Below are positions 15,400-24,223 of a stretch of 64,000 bases of DNA, in pieces. Every line of letters begins with the position of its first letter. The first letter of the stretch is position 1. Location: positions 1-64,000 of the forward strand of contig NZ_QZCG01000004.1 in NCBI RefSeq assembly GCF_003591515.1, written 5' to 3'. The position numbers were made by a program, and so were the translations under genes. Below the pieces are notes generated by a model, which saw nothing but the letters and a program-made list of their open reading frames with translations, did no database searches and was not told where the DNA came from. This DNA is from Paracoccus onubensis (GTDB taxonomy: Bacteria > Pseudomonadota > Alphaproteobacteria > Rhodobacterales > Rhodobacteraceae).

Positions 15400-16626
15400 A
15401 TGGCCTATATGACTCAGCTCGCGGGCGCAGTGCTCGCGTTGGATGAACTCGATCTGACGATCGTGGAAATCCCTCCGACTTCCGTATTAAACAATTTCGG
15501 CAGTTCCGACGAAATCAGCCAATATAATGTGCAGGACGATGGTGATGCCGCCACGTTGGAACAGGGCGATTATCTTGCCCCGGTGACCAACGGAACCGCT
15601 ACTCCGGGGACCTATGTCGGCACGGGTGTGATCGAAAACGCTGGCCTCACGCTTGGCAGCATGACTGATAACTTGCTGGGGCTAGGCGTCAGCGTATCGG
15701 TCAACCCGATCGACGTGGATTATTTCGCTGATGAAAACGGGAACGTGTACGCGATCACCGACGAGCCGTTGAGCGATGATCGGATCATGGCGTCTCTGCA
15801 GGTCAACCTGCCGGGATCGAATAACCTGATCACGATCGAGGTCCCCGTTTCGGAACTGACGGATACTCTGGCCGATCTCGATCCGACCGGACTTCTGGGA
15901 CCTATTCTGGGCAGTGCCGCCGATCTCAGCCAGTATATCATGGATACGGCGATCATAACCTCCACAACCGACCCTGCCGGCACCAAGCTTCTGGGCGACG
16001 ACGAACATACCGTCGTCTGCTTCGTTCGCGGATCGCTGATCGAAACGGAAAACGGTCCGGTTGCCGTAGAACATCTGAGCGTCGGGGACCGGATTATTAC
16101 CCGTGATCATGGTATTCAGGAAATCCGTTGGATCGGTTCGACATCTTTGAGTTCTTCCGTGCTCGAAGGTAATCCGAGCCTTCGTCCAGTCCGGATCAGG
16201 GCTGGTGCTCTTGGGGAAAACACGCCGTCATCGGATTTGCTGGTTTCCCCGCAGCACCGCGTTCTGGTGCGTTCGAAAATCGCACAGCGCATGTTTGGAA
16301 CGATGGAAGTCCTGGTTGCGGCCAAGCAACTCTGCCAACTGGACGGAATTGATATCGCGGAGGTTTCCGAGGTCGAATATTTCCATTTTCTGTTTGATCA
16401 GCATGAGGTGGTGTATTCGAATGGTGCCGAAACGGAATCGCTTTATACCGGTCCGCAGGCACTGAAATCCGTGAGTATTGCGGCCCGCGAGGAAATCTTC
16501 TCGCTTTTCCCGCAGCTCAGGGATGCGGAAACCGTTCCGTCGGCAGCACGTGAACTGCCCTCGGGCCGCAAGGCCCGCAAGCTTGCGATGCGCCATCTGC
16601 AGCACGGCAAGCCGCTGGTGTCGTAA
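15400..16626 (+). CDS. Hint-domain protein
   Basis: This 408-residue protein starts at ATG 15400 with AAGGA upstream; longer in-frame starts lack one. The first 200 residues are acidic and low in Lys/Arg, like a secreted or surface passenger. A Hint (hedgehog/intein) module begins near residue 207 with CFVRGSLIETENGPVAVEHL, continues GDRIITRDHGIQEIRWIG and SPQHRVLV, and ends near YTGPQAL. The first Cys and the SPQH His are the residues of the self-cleaving N-S acyl shift. There is no intein C-terminal HN-C junction, as is usual in the Hint proteins common in Rhodobacteraceae. It may autoprocess or attach itself to a partner; the role is unknown. Confidence 0.78.
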   Translation: MAYMTQLAGAVLALDELDLTIVEIPPTSVLNNFGSSDEISQYNVQDDGDAATLEQGDYLAPVTNGTATPGTYVGTGVIENAGLTLGSMTDNLLGLGVSVSVNPIDVDYFADENGNVYAITDEPLSDDRIMASLQVNLPGSNNLITIEVPVSELTDTLADLDPTGLLGPILGSAADLSQYIMDTAIITSTTDPAGTKLLGDDEHTVVCFVRGSLIETENGPVAVEHLSVGDRIITRDHGIQEIRWIGSTSLSSSVLEGNPSLRPVRIRAGALGENTPSSDLLVSPQHRVLVRSKIAQRMFGTMEVLVAAKQLCQLDGIDIAEVSEVEYFHFLFDQHEVVYSNGAETESLYTGPQALKSVSIAAREEIFSLFPQLRDAETVPSAARELPSGRKARKLAMRHLQHGKPLVS

Positions 16627-16639
16627 ACCAACGATTGGT

Positions 16640-16666
16640 GATGCCCGAAGGTGTAATTCGGGCATC
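16640..16666 (+). terminator. Hairpin after the Hint-domain gene
   Basis: GATGCCCGAA (16640-16649) pairs perfectly with TTCGGGCATC (16657-16666) around a 7-base loop, 13 bases after the stop. There is no U-run, so termination may depend on Rho or the hairpin may protect the transcript end. Confidence 0.5.
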
Positions 16667-16831
16667 TCATACGGCGATCCCGCTATGTCCGGGCCTCATT
16701 CCCGGGAAATATCTTGGCGGGAAAGGCGGTCAGGGTGGTGCCACACTCCGACCGCCAAGCCTTCATTTCGGTGCAACGAAGGATGCATTCGAGCGATTCA
16801 CCTAAGTGTTCGAATGCTGGAGGGAAGTGTA

Positions 16832-16939
16832 ATGCGTGTAGGTTGCGAAAAACAACTGGGTCTGTGTCGCACAAGCGATAGCTTGCCGGTCGTCGGATTT
16901 CATTACCCATCCGACATTCCGGACCCAGCGGAAGAATGA
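16832..16939 (+). CDS. Possible 35-aa ORF
   Basis: A 35-codon frame has a strong GGAGGG ribosome binding site seven bases before its ATG. The peptide (MRVGCEKQLGLCRTSDSLPV) has two Cys and no membrane segment, and I do not recognise it. The rest of the gap between 16667 and 17062 shows nothing else. The ribosome binding site is the only real evidence. Confidence 0.3.
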   Translation: MRVGCEKQLGLCRTSDSLPVVGFHYPSDIPDPAEE

Positions 16940-17062
16940 GGGTAATAGGATACCTGCAAGCGGTGTTCAATCAGATCCGTACCCCCCTCGGAATGGGCAA
17001 AAACTGTTCCCCTTCGTTGTCACGACCGAGGTAACGGCAAAACAAATATGGGAGGGAAACAC

Positions 17063-17290
17063 ATGACACATATTCTACATACGGAGGAAGATTCCACCAC
17101 GTATATTCGGGAAAGAGAGCAAAACTTCCGAGGACCGTCAATTTCGTCGGCGTATCGTCATTCATATGCAGAAAGCGATCCCGGGGCGCAATTCTGGAAT
17201 CGGGTGGGTGGAAACAGCATTCTTCTTCGAATTGGGCTGGGGACGAGCGCTTTGGCAGTGATGGTATTTTTCTGGATCATGTTGTTCTGA
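17063..17290 (+). CDS. Small tail-anchored membrane protein, 75 aa
   Basis: This 75-residue protein starts at ATG 17063, with GGGAGG nine bases upstream (an ATG at 17048 lacks one). The first 50 residues are polar, and the last 20 form a single hydrophobic helix (LLRIGLGTSALAVMVFFWIM) that reaches the C-terminus. That predicts a cytoplasmic domain anchored by its tail in the inner membrane. No family is recognised. A helper or stress-related microprotein is possible. Confidence 0.55.
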   Translation: MTHILHTEEDSTTYIREREQNFRGPSISSAYRHSYAESDPGAQFWNRVGGNSILLRIGLGTSALAVMVFFWIMLF

Positions 17291-17421
17291 CGGCATCCCA
17301 GGAAAAATATTCGCAGGCAACCGGATGTATTCCGGCTTTGCAGATTAAAAAAATCCAGCATTACCCCCCGTTACTTAGTTTTTTTGCCTCTCCAGAACAT
17401 CATATCGGATGGACGTAAGTT

Positions 17422-18000
17422 ATGCTGACAACATGGTTGAATACGTCTCCAGGAGTACAATACCGGTATGTGAATCCGACAGCCTCCCGTCATCTCTCAG
17501 GGCCACGGGGCGCCCGGTTTTTTCCATTGAAACTTACAGGACCTTTGGACACGGACGTTCCGGTCGAGGCGTTTTTTGACAGGATCACGGATTTCGACTG
17601 GCTGGCTCATAGGGTAATGCGGAACGGAGGTCACGTTTCGCGTATCGACCCAGCCCGGGAGCCGGGGATAGGGCTGGGCTGGAATATCGGATTCATTCGT
17701 AATCGAAAGGCTCAATCCGTTCGGGTAAAAATCGAACAGTTCGACAGGCCGACGACCATATCCGTATCCGCACGATCCGAAACACTGGAAGCCATGATGC
17801 AGGCGACAGTGATATCAATGGACCGCTTCCGCTCGCGCCTCGTCACCCGCACGATCATTCATCCGCGCAACATACGGGCCGCTATCATGGTTCAGTTCGC
17901 GAAAATCAGGCAAACCCAGCTTAACAGCCGCTTTGACGAGACGGTTATGATGCTTGTCGAAGAAATGGTGAACGAACACAAGACAATGGATTGCGTCTGA
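17422..18000 (+). CDS. SRPBCC-like protein
   Basis: The 192-residue protein has the strand-helix pattern of the START/SRPBCC hydrophobic-pocket fold: FPLKLTGPLDTDVPVEAFFD leading to a helix (DRITDFDWLAHRVMRNGG), several beta-strands including RVKIEQFDRPTTISVSARS, and a long C-terminal helix (SRFDETVMMLVEEMVNE). Rhodobacteraceae have such proteins of unknown ligand. It stands alone between small envelope genes. The fold is likely; ligand and role are unknown. Confidence 0.58.
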   Translation: MLTTWLNTSPGVQYRYVNPTASRHLSGPRGARFFPLKLTGPLDTDVPVEAFFDRITDFDWLAHRVMRNGGHVSRIDPAREPGIGLGWNIGFIRNRKAQSVRVKIEQFDRPTTISVSARSETLEAMMQATVISMDRFRSRLVTRTIIHPRNIRAAIMVQFAKIRQTQLNSRFDETVMMLVEEMVNEHKTMDCV

Positions 18001-18169
18001 GAAACCTGCCCGTTGTCCAGCCCATGGTGACAGGTATTGTTGCAGACGTTCCGCTGACGGATTAAGCTGCACGCATCGCAAAGGGCGTGGATAGGCTGTA
18101 CAGTTCGCCAAATGCGCGGGCATTTAAATCGCAGCCCCTGCCAAATTCGTCGGCTTGAAAGTGAAGTGC

Positions 18170-18613
18170 ATGAGATACGCATTCCGGATCGTTATTCTCG
18201 CGGCCTGCCTCGCCAGTCCGGGCATCGGTTTCGCCGAAGATCTGCCGCAGGCAGTCGTCGATCTTGACCTGACCAATATTGAGATCCGCGAAAAACCGCA
18301 TGCCGAATATGGCCGCCGCGTAAACGGCACCCTGCCCGGCGGCTCGGTCGTCGAGATTGATCTCAATGGCGATGATGTGATCGAGGATATCGAGGCTCGG
18401 GGGAATGATCTCTTTGCCCCGGCGGATATCCGCGCTCTTATCCCTGCCGAGATCATGGAAAACGAATCCTGGCCCGCCGATGCCCGTTTCGAGAAAATCG
18501 AGTTCGAGAGCGACGGACGAATCGAAATCGAGGGCCGTCTTGCCGATGGTCGCGAATTCGATGCCGAATTCGCCGCCGACGGCCGCATGATCGAATTCGA
18601 CACCGACGACTGA
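18170..18613 (+). CDS. Periplasmic PepSY-like acidic protein
   Basis: This 147-residue protein starts at ATG 18170 (a TTG at 18155 would only lengthen it). An N-terminal signal peptide (MRYAFRIVILAACLASPGIGFA) probably ends after Ala at the AEDLP site. The mature part is very acidic, and its last third has PepSY-like strands (FEKIEFESDGRIEIEGRLAD). Such modules sit in the periplasm and often modulate proteases or bind metals. A 38-codon membrane microprotein follows after three bases, perhaps in the same operon. Confidence 0.6.
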   Translation: MRYAFRIVILAACLASPGIGFAEDLPQAVVDLDLTNIEIREKPHAEYGRRVNGTLPGGSVVEIDLNGDDVIEDIEARGNDLFAPADIRALIPAEIMENESWPADARFEKIEFESDGRIEIEGRLADGREFDAEFAADGRMIEFDTDD

Positions 18614-18616
18614 CCC

Positions 18617-18733
18617 ATGAGCAGCATCGCCCTCATCCTCCTGGGACTTTTCCCGGGTCTCAAGCTTATCTCGGCAATTTTTTTCCTTCTGGACCGGGCA
18701 ATCCCGGCCATCATTGGCACCAGTATTTATTAA
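18617..18733 (+). CDS. 38-aa hydrophobic microprotein
   Basis: An ATG three bases after the previous stop opens a 38-codon frame made almost entirely of hydrophobic residues (MSSIALILLGLFPGLKLI, then a second segment with a central Asp-Arg). It would form one or two short membrane helices. The codons end mostly in G or C, as in true genes here. Its close spacing to the PepSY-like gene suggests translational coupling. Small size means the call rests on composition and position only. Confidence 0.45.
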   Translation: MSSIALILLGLFPGLKLISAIFFLLDRAIPAIIGTSIY

Positions 18734-19016
18734 TGGTCGCTACGACCTTCGAAGTCAGCTTTCAGCATGCCGAGAATCGTATTGAAAACCGTACCGAACG
18801 GGACAACATCGGCGGATCTGGCGGGAGGTCGCTGACAGCGGCGCATATGATTGATGTTGGCGTATTTCACGTTCAATCGGCAGCATAAGCCCCTTTCGCC
18901 AATACGGCTTAAGCGCTTGTTCGCCACTTTTCGGGTCGAAATCAAATGTTTCTATACATGAGCCCGGTTCGCGTTCTAACTGTAAGTATCAGTAGAAAAC
19001 GTAATGGAGCTTTCTG

Positions 19017-19220
19017 ATGACCAAGTTTGCAACCCTGACCGCTGTTATCGGCCTGTCAGCTACTTCGGCGCTGGCCGGTGGCTATGTTGCTCCTGTTGTC
19101 GAGCCTGAACCCATTATCGTCGAAGAAGAACCCGCATCCTCGAACGCTGGTCTGGTTGTTCCAGCCCTGCTTTTGCTGGGTGTGGTTGCTGCCGTTGCTG
19201 CGGATGACGATGATAGCTGA
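19017..19220 (+). CDS. Small exported membrane protein, 67 aa
   Basis: This 67-residue protein has a signal peptide (MTKFATLTAVIGLSATSALA), a Pro/Glu-rich linker (VEPEPIIVEEEP), one hydrophobic helix (LVVPALLLLGVVAAVAA) and an Asp-rich tail. The pattern is that of a short envelope protein common in Rhodobacteraceae with no known function. GGAG precedes its ATG, and a strong terminator follows at 19317, so it is a single-gene transcript. Confidence 0.65.
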   Translation: MTKFATLTAVIGLSATSALAGGYVAPVVEPEPIIVEEEPASSNAGLVVPALLLLGVVAAVAADDDDS

Positions 19221-19316
19221 TCCGATATCCATGGCAGGTTATTCCTGCCGGTATCGACAGCACCGATAACGTATTTACGTTAAGAAGATCATGCTCTTGA
19301 TTGTCATATGACAATG

Positions 19317-19344
19317 GCCCGCCTTCATTGGCGGGCTTTTCTTT
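19317..19344 (+). terminator. Intrinsic terminator
   Basis: GCCCGCC (19317-19323) / GGCGGGC (19330-19336) with a 6-base loop, followed by TTTTCTTT. It ends the small exported protein transcript and lies between convergent genes. Confidence 0.8.
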
Positions 19345-19392
19345 ACCGATCATCGCCGCCACCTTGACGCGCGCAGATGCACCCTGCCCTAT

Positions 19393-19896
19393 TCAGAATT
19401 TCATTCCGATACTGAACGCCGCGCCTTCACTTCCAATTCCGAAACTTGCAGCACCGAAACTGAACCCGATCAAGGCGCCGGTCATGACCTGCTCCACCGT
19501 GTGTTCGCCCGCGTGAACCCGGCTTGCAGCGGTAAGTCCGGCTGCGCCATATGCCGCTGCTCCTGCGAAACGATCATCCCGGAAGCATTTTCCCGCCAGA
19601 TCCGCGGCTCCGAACGCCGCTGCCGCTGAATGACCCGAGGGGAAGCCCTTGCCTTCACCAGAAGGGCGGCGGGCCATCGGCGTACCATCCGTCCAGGATT
19701 TCAGGGCAAGAACAACCGCAGCCTGCAATATTCCGCGAACCGCAAAATCTTCAAGCCGGTCATCACGGGCCGCGCAAATCGCCGCTGCCGCAGGCAAGCC
19801 ATATTTCATCGCCGTGCCGAAATCCTCGAACGGGTCGGCCGCGACCGGCAATGACGTCATGCCGCATAGCCCCGCCAGAATGATTGCCCTCATCAT
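19393..19896 (-). CDS. Secreted PAP2-family phosphatase
   Basis: This 167-residue protein has an N-terminal signal peptide (MRAIILAGLCGMTSLPVAA) and the three PAP2 signature blocks: LKSWTDGTPMARRP (C1), FPSGHSAAA (C2, with catalytic His) and ASRVHAGEHTVEQV (C3, with nucleophilic His after the Arg). PAP2 enzymes dephosphorylate lipid phosphates or act as haloperoxidases. It is short for the family and seems soluble or weakly membrane-bound in the periplasm. It follows LolD on the same strand, 11 bases downstream, so co-transcription is likely. Confidence 0.8.
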   Translation of the reverse strand: MMRAIILAGLCGMTSLPVAADPFEDFGTAMKYGLPAAAAICAARDDRLEDFAVRGILQAAVVLALKSWTDGTPMARRPSGEGKGFPSGHSAAAAFGAADLAGKCFRDDRFAGAAAYGAAGLTAASRVHAGEHTVEQVMTGALIGFSFGAASFGIGSEGAAFSIGMKF

Positions 19897-19907
19897 CCGG
19901 TCTCCCG

Positions 19908-20579
19908 TCAGGAAATATCCTCTCCCAGTCTGATAACCCGGTCCATTCGCTCCGCCAAGGCATGGTTATGCGTAGCGATCAGTGCCGACAGGCCGGTTTC
20001 ACGCACCAGCCCCATCAGCACCTCGAAGACCCGGTCAGAGGTTTCGGGATCCAGGTTGCCCGTCGGTTCATCGGCCAGAAGCAATGATGGCTCATTGGCG
20101 AGCGCCCGGCAAAACGCCACCCGCTGCTGCTCGCCGCCGGACAGCTGTGCCGGGCGATGATCGGCGCGATGAGCCATGCCGACGCGGTCCAGCAATTCTG
20201 CAGCCCGCTTTGCCGCCATCCCCGCCCCGACGCCATTGGCAAGCTGAGGCAGGATGATATTTTCCGCGGCACTGAATTCGGGCAGCAGATGGTGGAACTG
20301 ATAGACAAAGCCCAACTCGCGCCGGCGTGCCTCGGTTCGGGCACGATCGGGAAGCCCGTGCATATCGCGCCCGTTCAACTCCACCAGCCCTGAATCCGGC
20401 GTATCCAGCAACCCGGCAATATGCAGAAGCGTGGATTTTCCCGCCCCCGAGGGTGCGACAAGCGCCACCACCTCTCCACGGGCGACATTCAGTTCCAGCC
20501 CGTGCAGCACCTCTACCGGCGCGGGGCCGTCCTTGCCATAGGTTTTAGAAACTCCCGCAAGTCTCAGAACGTCACTCAT
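19908..20579 (-). CDS. lolD: Lipoprotein-releasing ABC transporter ATPase LolD
   Basis: This 223-residue ATPase energises release of outer-membrane lipoproteins from the inner membrane. Walker A is APSGAGKST at 42-50 (Ala replaces the first Gly, as in many LolD proteins of this group), followed by the Q-loop [14 protein letters not shown], the LSGGEQQR signature and Walker [15 protein letters not shown]. The [14 protein letters not shown] segment is typical of LolD. Its start overlaps the permease stop by eight bases, giving a lolC-lolD operon. Confidence 0.93.
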   Translation of the reverse strand: MSDVLRLAGVSKTYGKDGPAPVEVLHGLELNVARGEVVALVAPSGAGKSTLLHIAGLLDTPDSGLVELNGRDMHGLPDRARTEARRRELGFVYQFHHLLPEFSAAENIILPQLANGVGAGMAAKRAAELLDRVGMAHRADHRPAQLSGGEQQRVAFCRALANEPSLLLADEPTGNLDPETSDRVFEVLMGLVRETGLSALIATHNHALAERMDRVIRLGEDIS

Positions 20580-21873
20580 AACGCAGAGCCTCCACCGGAT
20601 TCATCCGCGCCGCCCGTCGCGCCGGGAAAATCGTGACAATAAAGGATAGCGCAAGTGACAGGCCGACGGCACGAAAGATATCCCACGCCCGCAATTCGGC
20701 AGGCAGATGATAGATGCCCCGCACTTCGGGCTGCCATGCGCCGCCATTCGTCAGCGCATTCAGCCCCGCCATGATATTTTCGACATTAAGCGCCAGAAGC
20801 ACACCAAGGATCACCCCGGCGATCGTTCCGATAATCCCGGTAAAGGCGCCGCAAAGAAAGAACACCCTCAACACCGCCCCTTCGGTCAGGCCCATGGTTC
20901 GCAGAATACCAATATCGCGGCCCTTGTTCTTGACCAGCATGATCAGGCCCGAGGTGATATTCATCGAGGCGATCAGCACCAGAACCGAAAGGATGACGAA
21001 CATCACATCGTCCTCCATATCGAGCGCGGCCAGAAAACTGCCCGATGAATCCCGCCAATTCCAGATCTGTGCCCCCTCGCCCGCGGCCTGAAGAAGCGGC
21101 AATGTCCAGTCATCCACCTTTTCGGGATCGGATACGAACACCTCTATCTCGTCGGCAACGCCTTCGCGATTGAAATAATCCTGCGCCTCGGCCATGGACA
21201 TATATATCCGCGTCTGGTCGATATCGTAACGACCGGCGCTGAAGACATATACGACGTCGTAAGACTTGACCCGGGGCGTTGTGCCCACCGGGGTCTTCGC
21301 GCCTTCGGGCGCGATCAGCTTGATCTTGTCACCAATATTCAGATTCAATTCACGCTGAATCCCCGCGCCGATGGCAACACCCTTGTCCAGATCCTCGATA
21401 TTGCCCTGCGATGTCTCGGGATCGACAATCCGCGGCATCGCCCTGAGCGCATCGGGCGTGACCCCAAAGATTTCGGCCACGTTCGAGGAGTCATGCGCCG
21501 TCGCCATCACCTGTCCGCGTATGACCGGCGTGGTCCGCTCGACCCCCGGCAGTTCCGCAAGACGGGCGGCCATTGCGTCGTAATCCTTGATCCGCCCCGG
21601 AACGACATAAACATCGTCGGTAAATTCGTTCTCGACCCGCTGCGGAGCCATGTAAACGGTGGTATGCGCATTCGCGCCCAGAATCGTGTCCACGAATTCG
21701 GCCCGGAATCCCGCCCGCACCGCCAAAGTGGCAATCAGCGCCATGACCCCCAGGGCAATACCGATCAGGCTGATCCATGTCATGACGCTGACACCGCCTT
21801 CGGCGCGGCGCGCGCGCAGATATCGCCAGGCGATCAGGAATTCGTATCTCGAAAAAGCCGAGGGGCTGGACAT
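20572..21873 (-). CDS. lolC: Lipoprotein-releasing permease LolC/LolE
   Basis: This 433-residue inner-membrane protein works with LolD to pass lipoproteins to LolA. An N-terminal helix ([23 protein letters not shown]) is followed by a large periplasmic domain from about residue 60 to 280. Three C-terminal helices form an FtsX-like domain, with [13 protein letters not shown], a hallmark of this family, and an end at NPVEALRYE. The start is ATG 21873; the longer frame above it is a shadow of radA. Only one LolC/E is seen, so a homodimeric LolC2D2 or LolF-type system is likely. Confidence 0.92.
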   Translation of the reverse strand: MSSPSAFSRYEFLIAWRYLRARRAEGGVSVMTWISLIGIALGVMALIATLAVRAGFRAEFVDTILGANAHTTVYMAPQRVENEFTDDVYVVPGRIKDYDAMAARLAELPGVERTTPVIRGQVMATAHDSSNVAEIFGVTPDALRAMPRIVDPETSQGNIEDLDKGVAIGAGIQRELNLNIGDKIKLIAPEGAKTPVGTTPRVKSYDVVYVFSAGRYDIDQTRIYMSMAEAQDYFNREGVADEIEVFVSDPEKVDDWTLPLLQAAGEGAQIWNWRDSSGSFLAALDMEDDVMFVILSVLVLIASMNITSGLIMLVKNKGRDIGILRTMGLTEGAVLRVFFLCGAFTGIIGTIAGVILGVLLALNVENIMAGLNALTNGGAWQPEVRGIYHLPAELRAWDIFRAVGLSLALSFIVTIFPARRAARMNPVEALRYE

Positions 21874-21945
21874 GCGTGAAGCCTCTGAATTTGCGCGCAG
21901 ACCCTGACCCCGCAGCCTGAAAAGATCAAGCCGACAATGCCGTGA

Positions 21946-21970
21946 GGTCTTCTTCTTTGTCCAAATACCT
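21946..21970 (-). repeat. Intergenic GAAGAAG element
   Basis: On the minus strand this reads GGTATTTGGACAAAGAAGAAG, lying between lolC and radA. Similar cores occur at 25777-25797 and 58441-58462, each in an intergenic region, so it is a dispersed element of this genome. Confidence 0.5.
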
Positions 21971-22008
21971 GTATTGCGGCACCCGCCATCAGGTGCGAGA
22001 AGCGACAT

Positions 22009-23373
22009 ATGGTCAAATCCTCTTCCGCCTTCACCTGCACTGCCTGCGGCGCCGCTCACAAGAAATGGGCCGGGCGCTGCGATGCTTGTGGTGCATGGAA
22101 CACCATTATCGAAGAAGCCCCGCTCTCGCGGGGGCCGGGACGCGGATTGGGTGCCGCCAAGGGGCGCAGCATTGCCCTGGCGGGACTGACATCGGACGAA
22201 CCGGCACTGCCCCGTGCGCAATCCAGGATGGCAGAACTCGATCGGGTTCTTGGCGGCGGATTGGTGCCGGGTTCGGCGATACTGGTCGGCGGCGATCCGG
22301 GAATCGGCAAATCGACGCTGCTTCTGCAGGCCGCCGCCGCCTTCGCTCGGGTGGGGTTGAACGCGGTCTATATCAGCGGTGAAGAAGCCAGTGCGCAGGT
22401 CCGCATGCGCGCGCGCAGGCTTGGGCTGAGCGATGCGCCCATGCGGTTGGGGGCGGAAACCAACCTGCGCGACATCCTGACCACGCTTGATCAGGAGCGC
22501 CCCGATCTGGCGATCATCGATTCCGTCCAGACGCTCTGGGCTGATCATGTCGAGGCGGCGCCGGGCAGCGTGGCACAGGTTCGCGCCGCCGCCCATGAAC
22601 TGGTCACCTTCGCCAAGCGCCGGGGCGTCGCGGTGATTCTCGTCGGCCATGTGACGAAAGACGGCCAGATCGCCGGCCCTCGCGTGGTCGAGCATATGGT
22701 GGATACCGTATTGTATTTCGAAGGAGAACGCGGGCATCAGTTCCGCATCCTGCGTAGCGTCAAGAACCGCTTTGGTCCCGCCGATGAGATCGGCGTGTTC
22801 GAAATGACCGGCGCCGGATTGGCCGAGGTCGCCAACCCTTCAGCGCTCTTTCTCTCTGAGCGCGGCCAGCCCGTCCCCGGCAGCGCCGTCTTCGCCGGAA
22901 TCGAGGGAACCCGCCCGGTCCTGACCGAGATACAGGCACTTGTCGCCCCCTCTACCCTTGCCTCACCGCGGCGTACGGTCGTGGGGCTCGATTCCGGCAG
23001 GGTTTCAACCATTATCGCGGTACTCGAAGCCCGCTGCGGCATCCCCTTTGCGGGGCTTGATGTTTTCCTGAACGTCGCCGGCGGGATGCGGGTGAACGAG
23101 CCGGCTGCCGATCTTGCCATTGCAGGCGCGCTTCTTTCGGCGCGAGAGGACAGCGCATTTCCGCCGGAGGCGGTCCTTTTCGGCGAAATCAGCCTGTCTG
23201 GCGCCCTCCGGCCGGTCGCCGGAGTGGAAAACAGGTTGAAAGAGGCGCAAAAACTTGGTTTTTCACAGGCGATTATACCCGAAGGCCAAAAGGTCGAGGG
23301 ATTAGACGGCATAAGCGTGATGCGCATTGCCGATTTGACAGGATTTGTGGGCGAGCTTTTCGGCGCCGGCTGA
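22009..23373 (+). CDS. radA: DNA repair protein RadA/Sms
   Basis: This 454-residue protein acts in recombinational repair as a RecA-like ATPase that speeds branch migration. A zinc finger is formed by Cys10, Cys13, Cys24 and Cys27. Walker A is GGDPGIGKST near residue 93, the ISGEE block follows, and the RadA-specific KNRFG motif is near residue 251. The last 170 residues are Lon protease-like without a catalytic site. All landmarks and the full length are present. It is transcribed with cvpA, which begins 41 bases downstream, a common order in this family of bacteria. Confidence 0.95.
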   Translation: MVKSSSAFTCTACGAAHKKWAGRCDACGAWNTIIEEAPLSRGPGRGLGAAKGRSIALAGLTSDEPALPRAQSRMAELDRVLGGGLVPGSAILVGGDPGIGKSTLLLQAAAAFARVGLNAVYISGEEASAQVRMRARRLGLSDAPMRLGAETNLRDILTTLDQERPDLAIIDSVQTLWADHVEAAPGSVAQVRAAAHELVTFAKRRGVAVILVGHVTKDGQIAGPRVVEHMVDTVLYFEGERGHQFRILRSVKNRFGPADEIGVFEMTGAGLAEVANPSALFLSERGQPVPGSAVFAGIEGTRPVLTEIQALVAPSTLASPRRTVVGLDSGRVSTIIAVLEARCGIPFAGLDVFLNVAGGMRVNEPAADLAIAGALLSAREDSAFPPEAVLFGEISLSGALRPVAGVENRLKEAQKLGFSQAIIPEGQKVEGLDGISVMRIADLTGFVGELFGAG

Positions 23374-23414
23374 ATCGCCTGAAAATACAGCGCTAACCCG
23401 CGCGGGAGAACGAC

Positions 23415-24089
23415 ATGGACGGCTTTACGATTATTGATGCGGTTGTCGCCGTGGTCATCATTCTTTCCGCGATTCTGGCATGGTCGCGCGGCTTCGTCCG
23501 CGAATCGCTTGCCATATTGGGATGGATCGCCGCCGCTGTTCTGGCCTTTCTCTTCGCGGCAACCCTGCGCCCGATGATCGCGCAACTGCCGGTGCTTGAC
23601 AGGTTTCTTGGCGATAGTTGCGAACTGGCCACAATCGCGGGTTTCGCGGTGGTGTTTGCGCTTGCTCTGGTCGTTTTCTCGATCATCACCCCACTGTTTT
23701 CCTCGGTGGTCCAGCGATCGGCGCTGGGCGGGATCGATCAGGGAATGGGCTTCCTGTTCGGAGCCGCACGCGGCATCCTGATCGTGGCCATCGCCTTCAT
23801 CGTCTATGAGCGCGTCATTTCCACGGCGCAGTCGCCGATGGTCGATAACTCGCGCTCGGCACAGGTCTTTGCGCGTCTGAGCGGTGAAATGAACGAGCAA
23901 ATCCCCGACGACGCGCCCGGCTGGCTGGTTCGCCGTTATGAACAGCTGGTCGGCGATTGCACCGCAACCGGTGAAGAGGTCGACGCGACTCAGACCCCGC
24001 CAGCAGAAACCGCGCCGGCCGAGACCGCACCGGCAGAAACGGCGCCGGAACAGGCTGAGCCGGCACCGATTCCGCCGGCATCGAACTGA
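23415..24089 (+). CDS. cvpA: CvpA family membrane protein
   Basis: This 224-residue protein has four hydrophobic helices in its first 130 residues, with the CvpA-type start GFTIIDAVVAVVIILSAILA and the GFVRESL block. CvpA proteins were named for colicin V production, and affect envelope integrity; their exact role is unknown. The C-terminus is a Pro/Glu/Thr/Ala-rich tail with three PAETA repeats, probably disordered. Location just upstream of purF is conserved in many proteobacteria. Confidence 0.85.
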   Translation: MDGFTIIDAVVAVVIILSAILAWSRGFVRESLAILGWIAAAVLAFLFAATLRPMIAQLPVLDRFLGDSCELATIAGFAVVFALALVVFSIITPLFSSVVQRSALGGIDQGMGFLFGAARGILIVAIAFIVYERVISTAQSPMVDNSRSAQVFARLSGEMNEQIPDDAPGWLVRRYEQLVGDCTATGEEVDATQTPPAETAPAETAPAETAPEQAEPAPIPPASN

Positions 24090-24138
24090 TCCGAACGGGC
24101 CAGGGTTACGCTTTATGACGGATTGATGAATGAAATCT

Positions 24139-24160
24139 GCCCTCGCGGGGTTGCGAGGGC
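24139..24160 (+). terminator. Hairpin between cvpA and purF
   Basis: GCCCTCGC (24139-24146) / GCGAGGGC (24153-24160), 6-base loop, in the gap before purF. No U-run follows, so it may be an attenuator, stability hairpin or weak terminator. Confidence 0.4.
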
Positions 24161-24223
24161 GTGACTTTCACTATTTGCCGCACTACATAGCGGGGGATAG
24201 CCCGTCGCCATTCAGGATCGCCC

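Noticed and set aside
22737..23900. Long open frame on the minus strand across radA and cvpA
   Set aside because: It is the antisense shadow of two clearly conserved genes and its translation shows no domain.
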